Source: JAAZMI01 sp964603615
Lineage (GTDB): Bacteria > Bacillota > Dethiobacteria > DTU022 > UBA8154
DNA: 9,818 bases
Direction: 5' to 3'
Assembly: GCA_964603615.1 (NCBI GenBank)
Contig: CAZRVU010000058.1
Span: 1 to 9,818, forward strand
Made by a program: the position numbers and the translations under genes. Positions 1 to 6,237 of the stretch are shown one piece after another. The notes below the pieces were generated by a model. The model worked only from the letters and a program-made list of their open reading frames with translations. It was not told the DNA's origin and made no database searches. The stretch's first letter is position 1, and each line of letters opens with the position of its first letter.

Positions 1-50
1 TGCAGTTCTGCAATGCTAAGGTCATCCTCCACGATAAGTATTTTTTTCAC
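1..50 (-). CDS. Response regulator, N-terminal fragment (receiver domain), cut by window edge
   Basis: Only the first 16 codons are inside the window. They read VKKILIVEDDLSIAEL, the classic first beta strand and acidic pocket (E-D-D) of a CheY-like receiver domain. The GTG start at 50-48 is preceded by a strong AGGAGGAGG ribosome binding site (about 57-65 on the plus strand) at normal spacing. The gene starts inside the last 29 bases of the histidine kinase gene, so the two are probably translationally coupled and form a cognate pair. From the kinase type (HAMP plus HisKA) an OmpR/PhoB-family output domain is expected, but it lies outside the window. The kinase preceding the regulator is less common than the reverse order. 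Confidence 0.85.
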   Translation of the reverse strand, partial: MKKILIVEDDLSIAEL

Positions 51-1497
51 ACGTTTGGCCTCCTCCTAGTTTTCCCAAGGAGATCATGACGCTGGTGCCC
101 CCGGCGGGCGGGCTCACGGCCCAGATGCGGCCGTTATTTTCTTCCACGATCTGTTTGGAAATAGCCAGCCCCAAACCACTGCCTTTAATACCTGTCCGGG
201 CATGATCCGCACGGTAAAACCGTTCAAAGACATGGGGCAGATCCTTTTCCTCAATACCGCAACCATTATCTCTAAACTCCATGATTACGCTAGTTTTTGT
301 TTCCCTCAGCAAGATATGGATCTTCCCATGCCCCCGGGGCAGATACTTTTGTGAATTATCCATGATGTTCATAATTACCCGGTGCATCTGTTCCTTGTCC
401 AGCAAAACAAAACGGTCATCCCTTAGTTCATTGCTAAATTTGAACGCGATCCCGTCCCTTTCTAGCTCCGGCCCGCATTCTGCTAAACACTGGTGCAAAT
501 ATTCCCCAATGTTGGTCCTTTCCATTTGAAAGGGGATTTGCTTTAAATCTAATTTAGAAAATAACACCAGATCGTCTATTAGCCCGTCAACTTGTTCCGC
601 TTTTAGCGAAATTGTCTTTAAATACTTCTCGATTTTTTCCGGAGTGCCGGCCACCCCGTCGAGAATCCCTTCGACATAACCCTTGATGGCAGTTATGGGG
701 GTTTTTAAGTCATGGGAAATGTTCCCGATCAACATTTTCCGGTTGTCCTCATATTTCAACTGGGTATGGATCAGCTCTGTCAGCTTAACCCGCATTATTT
801 CAAAGTCATGGCAAAGTTCCAGAATTTCTTGATCCCCTTCTGCAACGATCTGGTGTTGCAAATTTCCCTCGCTGATTTCGCCGGCTGCCGCCTGCAGATT
901 GCTAAGGGGTCTCAAGATTGTTTTTGATATTTGTTGACTGGTAAAAAAATTGGTGAGCAAAAAAGAAAGCAAAAAGGTTATGCCCGCAAACCATAAAAAG
1001 TTTTTTAAGCCGGCAGCGGGACCTTGCAGGGGAGCCAGCAGAACAACCTGAGCTAAAGAGCCGTCCCGGTATGGCAAATCGATCGCTTGCATGAGAAAAG
1101 AATCATTTTCGATTATTACTTCCTCTTTACCTCCCGGGCTTTTTTCACTTTGGAAGAGTTTGGCGAGATCGATTTGGGAAAAATCACGGGAAGAAAACAA
1201 AAGTTGCCCATTTTTTAGAATTATTAACTCTCCTTTGACTTTCTCCAGCTTGGCCAGAAGTTCCTTTTGTTTGCTTTCCTTTTCAATTGTCTCCGGCTGC
1301 TCCTGTAGAAGACTATGCCGGTTATAGAAAAATTCATATTTTATTGCCGATAACTGCTGGTAACGGGCCAAAGAAAGATCGTTGCCGGCATACTTGCCAT
1401 AAAAAAACAAATATACTGCAGCCAGCAGGATGGTGATGAACAGCGGCAGGGCCACGGTTGCAAAATTTGTCAGGAACAGTCTTTTTTTCAAATTCAC
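22..1497 (-). CDS. Membrane sensor histidine kinase (HAMP-HisKA-HATPase)
   Basis: This is a two-component sensor kinase that autophosphorylates a histidine and passes phosphate to the regulator encoded next to it. Numbering here starts at the upstream GTG at 1506 (494 aa). The order is a transmembrane helix at about 12-37, an extracytoplasmic sensor loop of about 130 residues, a second helix at about 169-190, a HAMP linker (about 190-245), the H-box NISHDLKTPITA with phospho-acceptor His265, the N-box MNIMDNSQKYLP (about 379-390), the G1 box DNGCGI (413-418), an F box and the G2 box GSGLGLAI (442-449). All catalytic boxes look intact. I prefer the GTG at 1497 (491 aa), because AGGTGA (1508-1503) sits 5 bases before it and overlaps the 1506 GTG. 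The gene begins right after the permease stop (TAG, 1509-1507). The sizeable sensor loop argues against a BceS-type intramembrane kinase. The ligand is unknown. Confidence 0.95.
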   Translation of the reverse strand: MNLKKRLFLTNFATVALPLFITILLAAVYLFFYGKYAGNDLSLARYQQLSAIKYEFFYNRHSLLQEQPETIEKESKQKELLAKLEKVKGELIILKNGQLLFSSRDFSQIDLAKLFQSEKSPGGKEEVIIENDSFLMQAIDLPYRDGSLAQVVLLAPLQGPAAGLKNFLWFAGITFLLSFLLTNFFTSQQISKTILRPLSNLQAAAGEISEGNLQHQIVAEGDQEILELCHDFEIMRVKLTELIHTQLKYEDNRKMLIGNISHDLKTPITAIKGYVEGILDGVAGTPEKIEKYLKTISLKAEQVDGLIDDLVLFSKLDLKQIPFQMERTNIGEYLHQCLAECGPELERDGIAFKFSNELRDDRFVLLDKEQMHRVIMNIMDNSQKYLPRGHGKIHILLRETKTSVIMEFRDNGCGIEEKDLPHVFERFYRADHARTGIKGSGLGLAISKQIVEENNGRIWAVSPPAGGTSVMISLGKLGGGQTCEKNTYRGG

Positions 1498-1506
1498 CTG
1501 TATCAC

Positions 1507-2259
1507 CTAAAATTCTTTTCGTTCAAAAAGGTAGAGGCTCCCAATAAAAAACATTATCCCGCAACCCAACATCAGAGACAGCCTTCTGAGCACTGCTGCC
1601 AGGGGGAAGGTATGGGCATACCACAATTTGTACCAACTAAGGTGACTGGTAACGAACAAGCCGGCATATTGGGGAAGGATCAGGGCGAGCAGTTCAGAAG
1701 CCAAAAACAACAAAATGGCGGCAAAGAAAACAGCGATGCCGCTTTTTAAAAGATGGGCAAGAAAAATTACCCCAAGAACCAGCACGAGCAGGGGCAGAAG
1801 GCTGACCATATATGCAAGGAAGGAGCGTGCCAAGCCCATTGCAGTCAGGGAGCTATAATTAAAAAACAAACTGATCAGTGTAGAAAAAAAGAAGATTAAT
1901 AAAAGATTGAACAATATAAAAATGACAGCAGTAACTATTTTGGCGGAAAAAATTTTAAACCGGCTTACGGGCCTCGTCAAAGTTACCCGGATAATATTGT
2001 GGGAAAATTCCCCAGAAAAACTGTCAATAGCCACCAGGGCGACAAATAGGGGTAACACGGTTTTAATAACCACTGACAGGACCAGGATTGGAAAATCCCC
2101 GCCCCCCGCCCCGCGAATCCCAAAACCGGAACGGACACCCCAGATTACCAATTGGCCCAGGATGATTACCGCCAGGGAAAAAATGACTGCTGCCAGGGCC
2201 TTCTTTTTTTTGTATAATTTCTCTAATTCATTGATCAGCGCAACCTTAAATGCGGCCAT
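1507..2259 (-). CDS. ABC-2 type transporter permease, six transmembrane helices
   Basis: This is the membrane subunit of an ABC exporter, 250 aa, and probably works as a homodimer with the adjacent ATPase. Hydrophobic helices are at about 20-40, 58-78, 107-132, 148-168, 172-195 and 226-245. The cytoplasmic stretch SGEFSHNIIRVTLTRPVSR (about 82-100) is the usual ABC-2 coupling region. It resembles BcrB and other small single-domain permeases linked to peptide or bacitracin resistance. I chose the ATG at 2259-2257 because GAGGTGG (2272-2266) lies 6 bases upstream; a longer frame reaches 2301 but has no comparable site. The start lies 14 bp inside the ATPase gene, in a different frame, which indicates translational coupling. 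The next gene follows immediately. The substrate cannot be read from the sequence. Confidence 0.9.
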   Translation of the reverse strand: MAAFKVALINELEKLYKKKKALAAVIFSLAVIILGQLVIWGVRSGFGIRGAGGGDFPILVLSVVIKTVLPLFVALVAIDSFSGEFSHNIIRVTLTRPVSRFKIFSAKIVTAVIFILFNLLLIFFFSTLISLFFNYSSLTAMGLARSFLAYMVSLLPLLVLVLGVIFLAHLLKSGIAVFFAAILLFLASELLALILPQYAGLFVTSHLSWYKLWYAHTFPLAAVLRRLSLMLGCGIMFFIGSLYLFERKEF

Positions 2260-2971
2260 TTCTTTCCACCTCATTGACAAAATAATTTTCCAGGCTGGCA
2301 TAGTTTTTTAGGATACTGTCTGTGCTGGCAATATTCAGGATCCGGCCATTGTAAATTACCCCGATCCTCGTACAAATCAGTTCCACATCATGGATCAGGT
2401 GGCTGGAAATAAAACAGGTTGTCTTTTCTTCTTTGGCTAAACGTTTAACTAAATTTCGCACGTCAATCATTCCCTGCACATCCAAACCATTGAAGGGTTC
2501 ATCCAAAATCAAAAGCCCGGGCCGGGATAAAATCGCTGCAGCCAAACCCAGCCTTTGTTTCATGCCCAGGGAAAATTTTTTAGGTTTTTCATGCTGATAG
2601 CGGGCCATGCCGGTAATTTCCAAAATATTCTCAATCCTGTGTTTGTCCACCTGCGGGTAATACCGGGCAAACTGTTGCAAGTTATCATAAGCACTAAGAT
2701 AGGGATAGGACTCGGCCACCTCGATTAAAGTACCCACACCGGCCATTGCCGCTTCGTATTCTTCAATTATATCATAGCCAAACAGCCTGACTGCACCGCG
2801 GTCAGGCTTGATCAACCCGGTCATTATTTTCATGGCCGTAGTTTTTCCCGCCCCGTTGGGGCCTAAAAAGCCAAAGATCTCCCCCCGGCAGACTTCCAAA
2901 TTAACATCTTCTATACCCCGCCCGTTAGGGTATATTTTGGTTAGTTCCTTGATTTCGATGATTTTTTCCAC
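2246..2971 (-). CDS. ABC transporter ATP-binding protein, BcrA-like, with E-loop
   Basis: This cytoplasmic ATPase drives the ABC-2 permease next to it. In 241 aa it has Walker A GPNGAGKTT (37-45), signature FSLGMKQ (133-139), Walker B LLILDEP (153-159), D-loop region NGLD (161-164) and the switch His191 in SSH. At the Q-loop it reads TLIEVAESYPYL (81-92), with Glu84 where most ABC ATPases have Gln. This E-loop is known from lantibiotic immunity LanF proteins and the related BcrA group, so the context suggests export or exclusion of a peptide-like antimicrobial. The substrate assignment is inference. The start is GTG at 2971-2969, with GGAGG (2985-2981) 9 bases upstream. I found no convincing promoter just upstream, so the run could be read through from the secreted-protein gene at 3128-4393. 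Confidence 0.93.
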   Translation of the reverse strand: MEKIIEIKELTKIYPNGRGIEDVNLEVCRGEIFGFLGPNGAGKTTAMKIMTGLIKPDRGAVRLFGYDIIEEYEAAMAGVGTLIEVAESYPYLSAYDNLQQFARYYPQVDKHRIENILEITGMARYQHEKPKKFSLGMKQRLGLAAAILSRPGLLILDEPFNGLDVQGMIDVRNLVKRLAKEEKTTCFISSHLIHDVELICTRIGVIYNGRILNIASTDSILKNYASLENYFVNEVERNGRI

Positions 2972-3002
2972 TTACTTATGCCTCCAGATTGTAAATTAAG
3001 AA

Positions 3003-3074
3003 CTTCAATGCAGGCAGGGGTTAATGCCCGCCTGGCAGACAAAAAGCGCGCGGTAATAGGGCCTCAATGCAGGC
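3003..3074 (+). repeat. 13-mer direct repeat CYTCAATGCAGGC, two copies 59 bp apart
   Basis: CTTCAATGCAGGC at 3003-3015 and CCTCAATGCAGGC at 3062-3074 match at 12 of 13 positions. A third, inverted copy (GCCCGCATTGAGG, 3089-3101) forms the hairpin described separately. The first copy lies about 32-44 bases upstream of the ATPase gene start. Immediately right of it, CAGGCAGG...CCCGCCTG (3011-3034) is an imperfect inverted repeat. The repeats could be protein-binding sites or remnants of a duplicated hairpin. Confidence 0.6.
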
Positions 3075-3101
3075 TGAGATAAAATATTGCCCGCATTGAG
3101 G
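3062..3101. terminator. Stem-loop between the secreted-protein gene and the ABC exporter genes
   Basis: CCTCAATGCAGGC (3062-3074) and GCCCGCATTGAGG (3089-3101) pair at 12 of 13 positions around a 14-base loop. The hairpin begins 27 bases past the stop of the minus-strand gene at 3128, a good place for a terminator. However, no run of T directly follows the stem on either strand; on the minus strand the nearest is CTTTTTG about 15 bases later. It may therefore be an attenuator, an mRNA-stabilising structure or a protein site rather than a strong intrinsic terminator. Confidence 0.5.
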
Positions 3102-3127
3102 TCATTTCTTCTTCCCAGGGGTTTACT

Positions 3128-4393
3128 TTAGTCAAAGTCCGGACGGAAGGTGGAATCAGGGATTACGCTGCTGTTTTGTTGGTTTTGGCTTATATTTAAA
3201 TAAATGAGGGCATCATAACCATTGAAGTAGATACTTCCACTGACCTTGTCACCCTCTTCCGTGGTCCCCTCCAGGGTGGCGTTGTTGACATCCCCCTCAT
3301 CGCTAAACTTGGCCTTAAAAATATAGGGCTGAAAAGGACTGGCGTATTTTTCAAATCCCTCCCGCAACTCTTCGCGGTAGCTACCCCCGGCTTCCTTTTC
3401 ATCCAACAGGGTAATCTCCAGCCGCCTTTCACCAATTTTTACAAACCTGCCGTCTTTTTCCATCAGGATATCATTTTTGAATTTGCCCACAAATTTTTCT
3501 GCTGTAGGCTTATAGGGCTTGTCGAAATCTCTTTCTTCCCGGGTGACGACCTCTTCCCCGCTAAGGTCCGGTTTGGTTACCCTGGTAGAGTTAATGTCAC
3601 TCAGTTGAAAGTAAATTTCCAAGCTTATTTCATGGGCCTGGCCTGCTTCATCCAAGCCGGAAATAGTGGCTGTCCCTAGAATATTATTCAGGCTTCCGTC
3701 TGCGTTGACCTTTGCCGTCCCCCATACCGCTTTAATATAAACGTCGTTTGCTAAATGAATGGGCCCATCCCTTCCGCCAGCAAATTCCTGTTTCAGCGTA
3801 AAAGAAGCCAGGGCATTAATTAAAGCAGGGATTTGGCCCTCGGATAATTTGCCGGAAAGGAATTTACTGCCATCGGGTTTTTCCGTCACAATTACCTGGT
3901 CCCTTAAATTGCCGACGAGGGCATCTAAAATCCGCTCCATGTCTTTAACCCTTTCCTCATTAAAAGGGTTATCCTCCTTATTGATTAAAGGCGCAGTTTT
4001 TTCATCCTGGTAAGTAGTAACAATATAATTTTCCTCATGATTGTATTTTTCAATGTGCTGGTTTTTGTCTGCATAGCAGTAATAAACACGGTTCCTATTT
4101 CTGTTGAGGAAATCCTCTGTTGTGTTTGTTTCCTCCTTTGCGCCGCTGGCAGCGTCATATTTCGTCAAACCATGGTTGGAATAAAGTATCTGCCCATTAT
4201 CTTTCAGGACCATGGAAATTTCTGCAGCAAAACTTTGATAGTTTTCCGTGCAGTTTACGGCCACCAGTTTTACGGCATCCTTGAGTTGATCATAACCGCT
4301 CTGATCCCTGATCTCCACCAGGGCACTGCCGGCAAGCAAAAAAACGCCTAAAATAAAGGCAGCGATCAGGAGCATCTGTTTTTTCTTTTGCAA
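3128..4393 (-). CDS. Secreted or membrane-anchored protein of unknown function with internal duplication
   Basis: I do not recognise this family. Counting from an upstream GTG at 4402 (424 aa), residues 6-9 are basic (KKKQ) and about 10-28 form one hydrophobic helix, so the protein is a signal peptide or N-terminal anchor with an external body of nearly 400 residues. There is no lipobox cysteine. The body is hydrophilic and probably beta-rich. Two stretches resemble each other: GSLNNILGTATISG...IYF (about 236-265) and GDVNNATLEGTTEEG...IYF (about 370-393), suggesting a twofold domain, perhaps LolA/LppX-like, though that is a guess. The start is probably the TTG at 4393-4391, because AGGGGTGAT lies just before it and overlaps the alternative GTG. 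It sits upstream of and parallel to the exporter and two-component genes, so it may be a target or sensor partner. Upstream lie a TATAAT box and an 11-bp-period repeat array. Confidence 0.8.
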   Translation of the reverse strand: MQKKKQMLLIAAFILGVFLLAGSALVEIRDQSGYDQLKDAVKLVAVNCTENYQSFAAEISMVLKDNGQILYSNHGLTKYDAASGAKEETNTTEDFLNRNRNRVYYCYADKNQHIEKYNHEENYIVTTYQDEKTAPLINKEDNPFNEERVKDMERILDALVGNLRDQVIVTEKPDGSKFLSGKLSEGQIPALINALASFTLKQEFAGGRDGPIHLANDVYIKAVWGTAKVNADGSLNNILGTATISGLDEAGQAHEISLEIYFQLSDINSTRVTKPDLSGEEVVTREERDFDKPYKPTAEKFVGKFKNDILMEKDGRFVKIGERRLEITLLDEKEAGGSYREELREGFEKYASPFQPYIFKAKFSDEGDVNNATLEGTTEEGDKVSGSIYFNGYDALIYLNISQNQQNSSVIPDSTFRPDFD

Positions 4394-4592
4394 ATTTATC
4401 ACCCCTGTTTATTGTTGTATTGTTCGGTCATCGTCACTTTGGTTTTTGCACACCTGCCTTTCTAGAACAAAGTTTGCGTTTTACTTTTGAACAGACACCC
4501 GTGCCCCTCCAAACAAGAGCACCGTCAGAAGGATGAAAACCATTGTTCATTGCTTTGTTTTTGTCAAGTGATGAAGCCGCTACTTAATTTCT

Positions 4593-4621
4593 ATTATAAC
4601 CTGTGACTATTACAATTCAGT
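4593..4621 (-). promoter_or_regulatory. Putative promoter of the secreted-protein gene
   Basis: Read on the minus strand there is a perfect -10 hexamer TATAAT at 4598-4593. With a 17-base spacer the -35 position falls on ACTGAA (4621-4616), a poor match to TTGACA. A good -10 with a poor -35 directly beside tandem repeats is the usual look of an activator-dependent promoter. Transcription would start near 4586, giving a leader of about 190 bases before the gene. Confidence 0.5.
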
Positions 4622-4647
4622 AAACAAAATCTAAACAAAGTATAAAC
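4621..4647. repeat. Three TAAAC repeats with 11-bp period (probable response-regulator box)
   Basis: TAAAC occurs exactly at 4621-4625, 4632-4636 and 4643-4647, and an AAAAC follows at 4653-4657. On the minus strand these read GTTTA with an 11-bp period and end at the -35 position of the putative TATAAT promoter. Tandem short repeats on one DNA face next to a weak -35 are typical of OmpR/PhoB-family regulators; Bacillus PhoP boxes, for example, are hexamers with about 5-base spacers. The kinase and regulator pair at the left edge is an obvious candidate binder, but that is inference. Confidence 0.6.
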
Positions 4648-4759
4648 TTTGCAAAACATAGTGCGGGGGAAAAAAATGAACTTGCTGATATTAAAATAGA
4701 TCGCTTACCGGAAAGGCCGCCTGTCTGTTTGGATTAATTTATGGGCAACCGGTGTCCCT

Positions 4760-4798
4760 GTTAATTGTGTTGATATCAGTTGACATGAGTTGATTATT
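4760..4798 (+). repeat. Tandem decamer repeats over the Uma2 gene promoter
   Basis: Three decamers lie head to tail: GTTGATATCA (4769-4778), GTTGACATGA (4779-4788) and GTTGATTATT (4789-4798). A degenerate copy, GTTAATTGT, sits directly before them at 4760-4768. The -35 hexamer TTGACA is part of the second copy. In addition TTGATAT (4770-4776) and ATATCAA (4810-4816) form an inverted repeat that spans the promoter. A helical-turn period over the -35 suggests an operator, plausibly for the HTH domain of the downstream gene product. Confidence 0.65.
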
Positions 4799-4808
4799 GT
4801 TTTAAACT
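4780..4808 (+). promoter_or_regulatory. Putative sigma-A type promoter of the HTH-Uma2 gene
   Basis: A perfect -35 TTGACA (4780-4785), a 17-base spacer and a -10 TAAACT (4803-4808, 4 of 6 matches) precede the gene. Transcription would start about 4815, just before the ribosome binding site GGAGGTGG (4819-4826), so the leader is very short. The -35 is embedded in tandem decamer repeats, implying repression or autoregulation. Confidence 0.6.
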
Positions 4809-4830
4809 AATATCAAGTGGAGGTGGTTTT

Positions 4831-5589
4831 ATGAACGCTGGCAGTGAACTTATTACCGCCCAGGAGTTGGCCGATTCCTTAAGTCTATCTGTGGATACAA
4901 TCTGGAGGTACACCCGGGAAAAGAAAATACCCTGTGTAGAAATCAGCAATAGGCAGTACCGGTACAACAGGCAAGAGGTGTTCAAGGCGTTATCCGAAGT
5001 AACAAATCCAAACCTGGCAAGGGAAGAACCCGTCACCTTCCGGGGCGAAAAAAAATTGACGTACAGTGACTATGCCAAAATCCCCGAAGAACCCGGCTTT
5101 CAGCATGAAGTTATTGACGGGATATTGCTGCGGGATCCCTCCCCTTCTTTCCAACATCAAAGGGTTTCCCGGAGATTGCAGCGGATACTTGAAGATTATT
5201 TTCAAGAAAAAGATCCAAAAGGCGAAGTCTTCGATGCCCCGCTGGATTTAACTTTGGAAGCATATACCGTGGTGCAGCCAGACCTGATGTACCTGCCTGG
5301 CAGCCGGCCGGCGCGCAATGATCCGGTAGACAGTATCCCGGAGTTAATCGTGGAGATTTTATCGCCTTCCAGTGGCAGAAAGGATCGGGTGTTGAAATTA
5401 AACCATTACCAAGTATCGGGAGTCCCGCACTACTGGATTTTAGATCCGCAAGACGGCTTTATTGAGGCTTATGAGCTGCGGGATGGACTCTATGTATCCA
5501 TGGTCAGGGCTTGTGAAGGCACCTTTTCCCACCCGGGTTTTCCGGATCTTGCCTTCAACATTGACGGGCTGTTTAGTAAACCCGAATAG
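4831..5589 (+). CDS. Helix-turn-helix / Uma2-family nuclease-fold fusion protein
   Basis: The protein has 252 aa in two parts. Residues about 6-56 (LITAQELADSLSLSVDTIWR, then RYNRQEVFKAL) are a MerR/excisionase-like helix-turn-helix. Residues about 75-250 are a Uma2 (DUF820) domain of the PD-(D/E)XK fold: QHEVIDG (91-97), VQPDLMYLP (148-156), PELIVEILSPSS (170-181), then K189 and the characteristic GVPHYWILDP (197-206). Asp151, Glu175 and Lys189 are candidate catalytic residues. Uma2 domains usually stand alone at about 190 aa, so the N-terminal DNA-binding addition is notable. The ATG at 4831 has a strong GGAGGTGG site 4 bases upstream. The gene is monocistronic, with no toxin or transposase partner beside it. 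Cellular function is unknown; DNA cleavage or transcription control are both possible. The tandem repeats at its promoter suggest autoregulation. Confidence 0.88.
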   Translation: MNAGSELITAQELADSLSLSVDTIWRYTREKKIPCVEISNRQYRYNRQEVFKALSEVTNPNLAREEPVTFRGEKKLTYSDYAKIPEEPGFQHEVIDGILLRDPSPSFQHQRVSRRLQRILEDYFQEKDPKGEVFDAPLDLTLEAYTVVQPDLMYLPGSRPARNDPVDSIPELIVEILSPSSGRKDRVLKLNHYQVSGVPHYWILDPQDGFIEAYELRDGLYVSMVRACEGTFSHPGFPDLAFNIDGLFSKPE

Positions 5590-5657
5590 CTGCCCTTGAA
5601 GCAAAGATAGAGGGATGATCCGGGGTAATTAAGGTGATAGTTTTGGAGATATACTTC

Positions 5658-5680
5658 CAGGCAATGTTGTTCAGGCAATG
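5658..5680 (+). repeat. Short direct repeat CAGGCAATG at the 3' end of the glycosylase gene
   Basis: CAGGCAATG occurs at 5658-5666 and again at 5672-5680, 14 bp apart, straddling the minus-strand stop codon (5673-5671). It is short and could be chance or slippage. No hairpin followed by T is seen in this convergent gap. Confidence 0.3.
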
Positions 5681-6237
5681 GGCAACCCCAATTGTTTGGC
5701 AACCAGGCGCCAATCTTGCAAAAAATATTTATAAAGCACGGGCCTTCTTCTTACCGCCAGGGGGTGGTAGGAAGTTACCACCTTGTAACCCCTGACCAAA
5801 TGGATTTTGCCCCGCAGTTGTTTTACCTCCGTTGCCGGGTTTCCAAAAAATGTTTGACAGACGACATTGCCCAGGCACATAACTACGGCCGGATTGGCGA
5901 TTTTTAGTTGTTTCCATAGATAACTGATGCAGGTTGCACGGGCTGTTTCTTTATCATAGGCCTGGCGTGGCCTACATTTCAGGATATAACTCACATAAAG
6001 GGAATTAGGTTCAATCCCGGCCTCACAGGCTGCCCGTTGCAGCGTTTCCCTGGTTCCGCACAGAAAGGGTGCGCCCTCTTTATCCTCCCTGGCACCCGGA
6101 TTGTCCAGAACCACAAAAATAGGAGCCCCGGGGTTGCCCTCTCCCCAGACAACCCTTGAGCCATGGCCGCTAAGTTCGCATTGCCGGCAAAATCGGCAAG
6201 CATCCGGGGCAGTATCCTCGGGCAGAATCGTGGGCAA
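5671..6237 (-). CDS. Uracil-DNA glycosylase-like protein, family 4 type with Fe-S cysteines
   Basis: This 188-aa protein belongs to the uracil-DNA glycosylase superfamily, whose members remove uracil arising by cytosine deamination. Four cysteines match the family 4 [4Fe-4S] pattern: Cys17 and Cys20 (CRQC), Cys88 (LKCRP) and Cys103. The active-site region is NPGAREDKEGAPF (46-58) and the second motif is SYHPLAVRR (156-164). The usual family 4 GE(A/G)PG reads LDNPG (44-48), and the residues after GAPF (LCGT) also differ from FVGxAG, so it is a divergent subgroup and activity is not assured. The TTG at 6237 is 19 bases from the nearest ribosome binding site (GGGGGAGG, 6264-6257). An in-frame ATT at 6252-6250 is better placed and would add five residues. 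It converges with the Uma2 gene, with no clear terminator in the 81-bp gap. Confidence 0.85.
   Translation of the reverse strand: MPTILPEDTAPDACRFCRQCELSGHGSRVVWGEGNPGAPIFVVLDNPGAREDKEGAPFLCGTRETLQRAACEAGIEPNSLYVSYILKCRPRQAYDKETARATCISYLWKQLKIANPAVVMCLGNVVCQTFFGNPATEVKQLRGKIHLVRGYKVVTSYHPLAVRRRPVLYKYFLQDWRLVAKQLGLPIA

Larger units (their letters stand above)
4394..4830. other. Divergent intergenic control region
   Basis: This stretch of about 437 bases separates the minus-strand secreted-protein gene from the plus-strand Uma2 gene. I see no convincing protein gene in it. It contains, left to right, an untranslated leader of about 190 bases for the minus-strand gene (if the TATAAT at 4598-4593 is used), a TTGACA on the minus strand at 4567-4562 without a good partner -10, the TATAAT, an array of TAAAC repeats, about 110 bases without obvious signals, and the repeat-covered Uma2 promoter. 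The leader part is unusually long and could hold additional control, but I see no known riboswitch motif. Confidence 0.7.

Noticed and set aside
1907..2311. 134-aa plus-strand open frame antisense to the permease gene
   Set aside because: It lies opposite a well-supported membrane-protein gene, has no domain-like sequence and no ribosome binding site; it is a shadow of the coding strand.
2988..2993. Minus-strand TACAAT as -10 for the ATPase gene
   Set aside because: Transcription would start on top of the ribosome binding site and no -35 lies at proper distance.
4037..4351. 104-aa plus-strand open frame antisense to the secreted-protein gene
   Set aside because: Hydrophobic composition comes from the complement of charged codons; no start signal and full overlap with the more plausible minus-strand gene.
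4434..4550. 38-codon minus-strand frame in the leader of the secreted-protein gene (MNNGFHPSDG...)
   Set aside because: No ribosome binding site precedes its ATG and the composition is not convincing; a leader peptide cannot be excluded but is not supported.
4562..4567. Minus-strand TTGACA as a promoter for the secreted-protein gene
   Set aside because: At 16-18 bases downstream the -10 positions read CAATGG or AATGGT, poor matches; the TATAAT at 4598-4593 is the better candidate.
4621..4798. CRISPR array for the tandem repeats in the divergent gap
   Set aside because: The repeat units are 5-10 bases with 10-11 bp periods and no unique spacers of 30 bases; operators are a far better fit.
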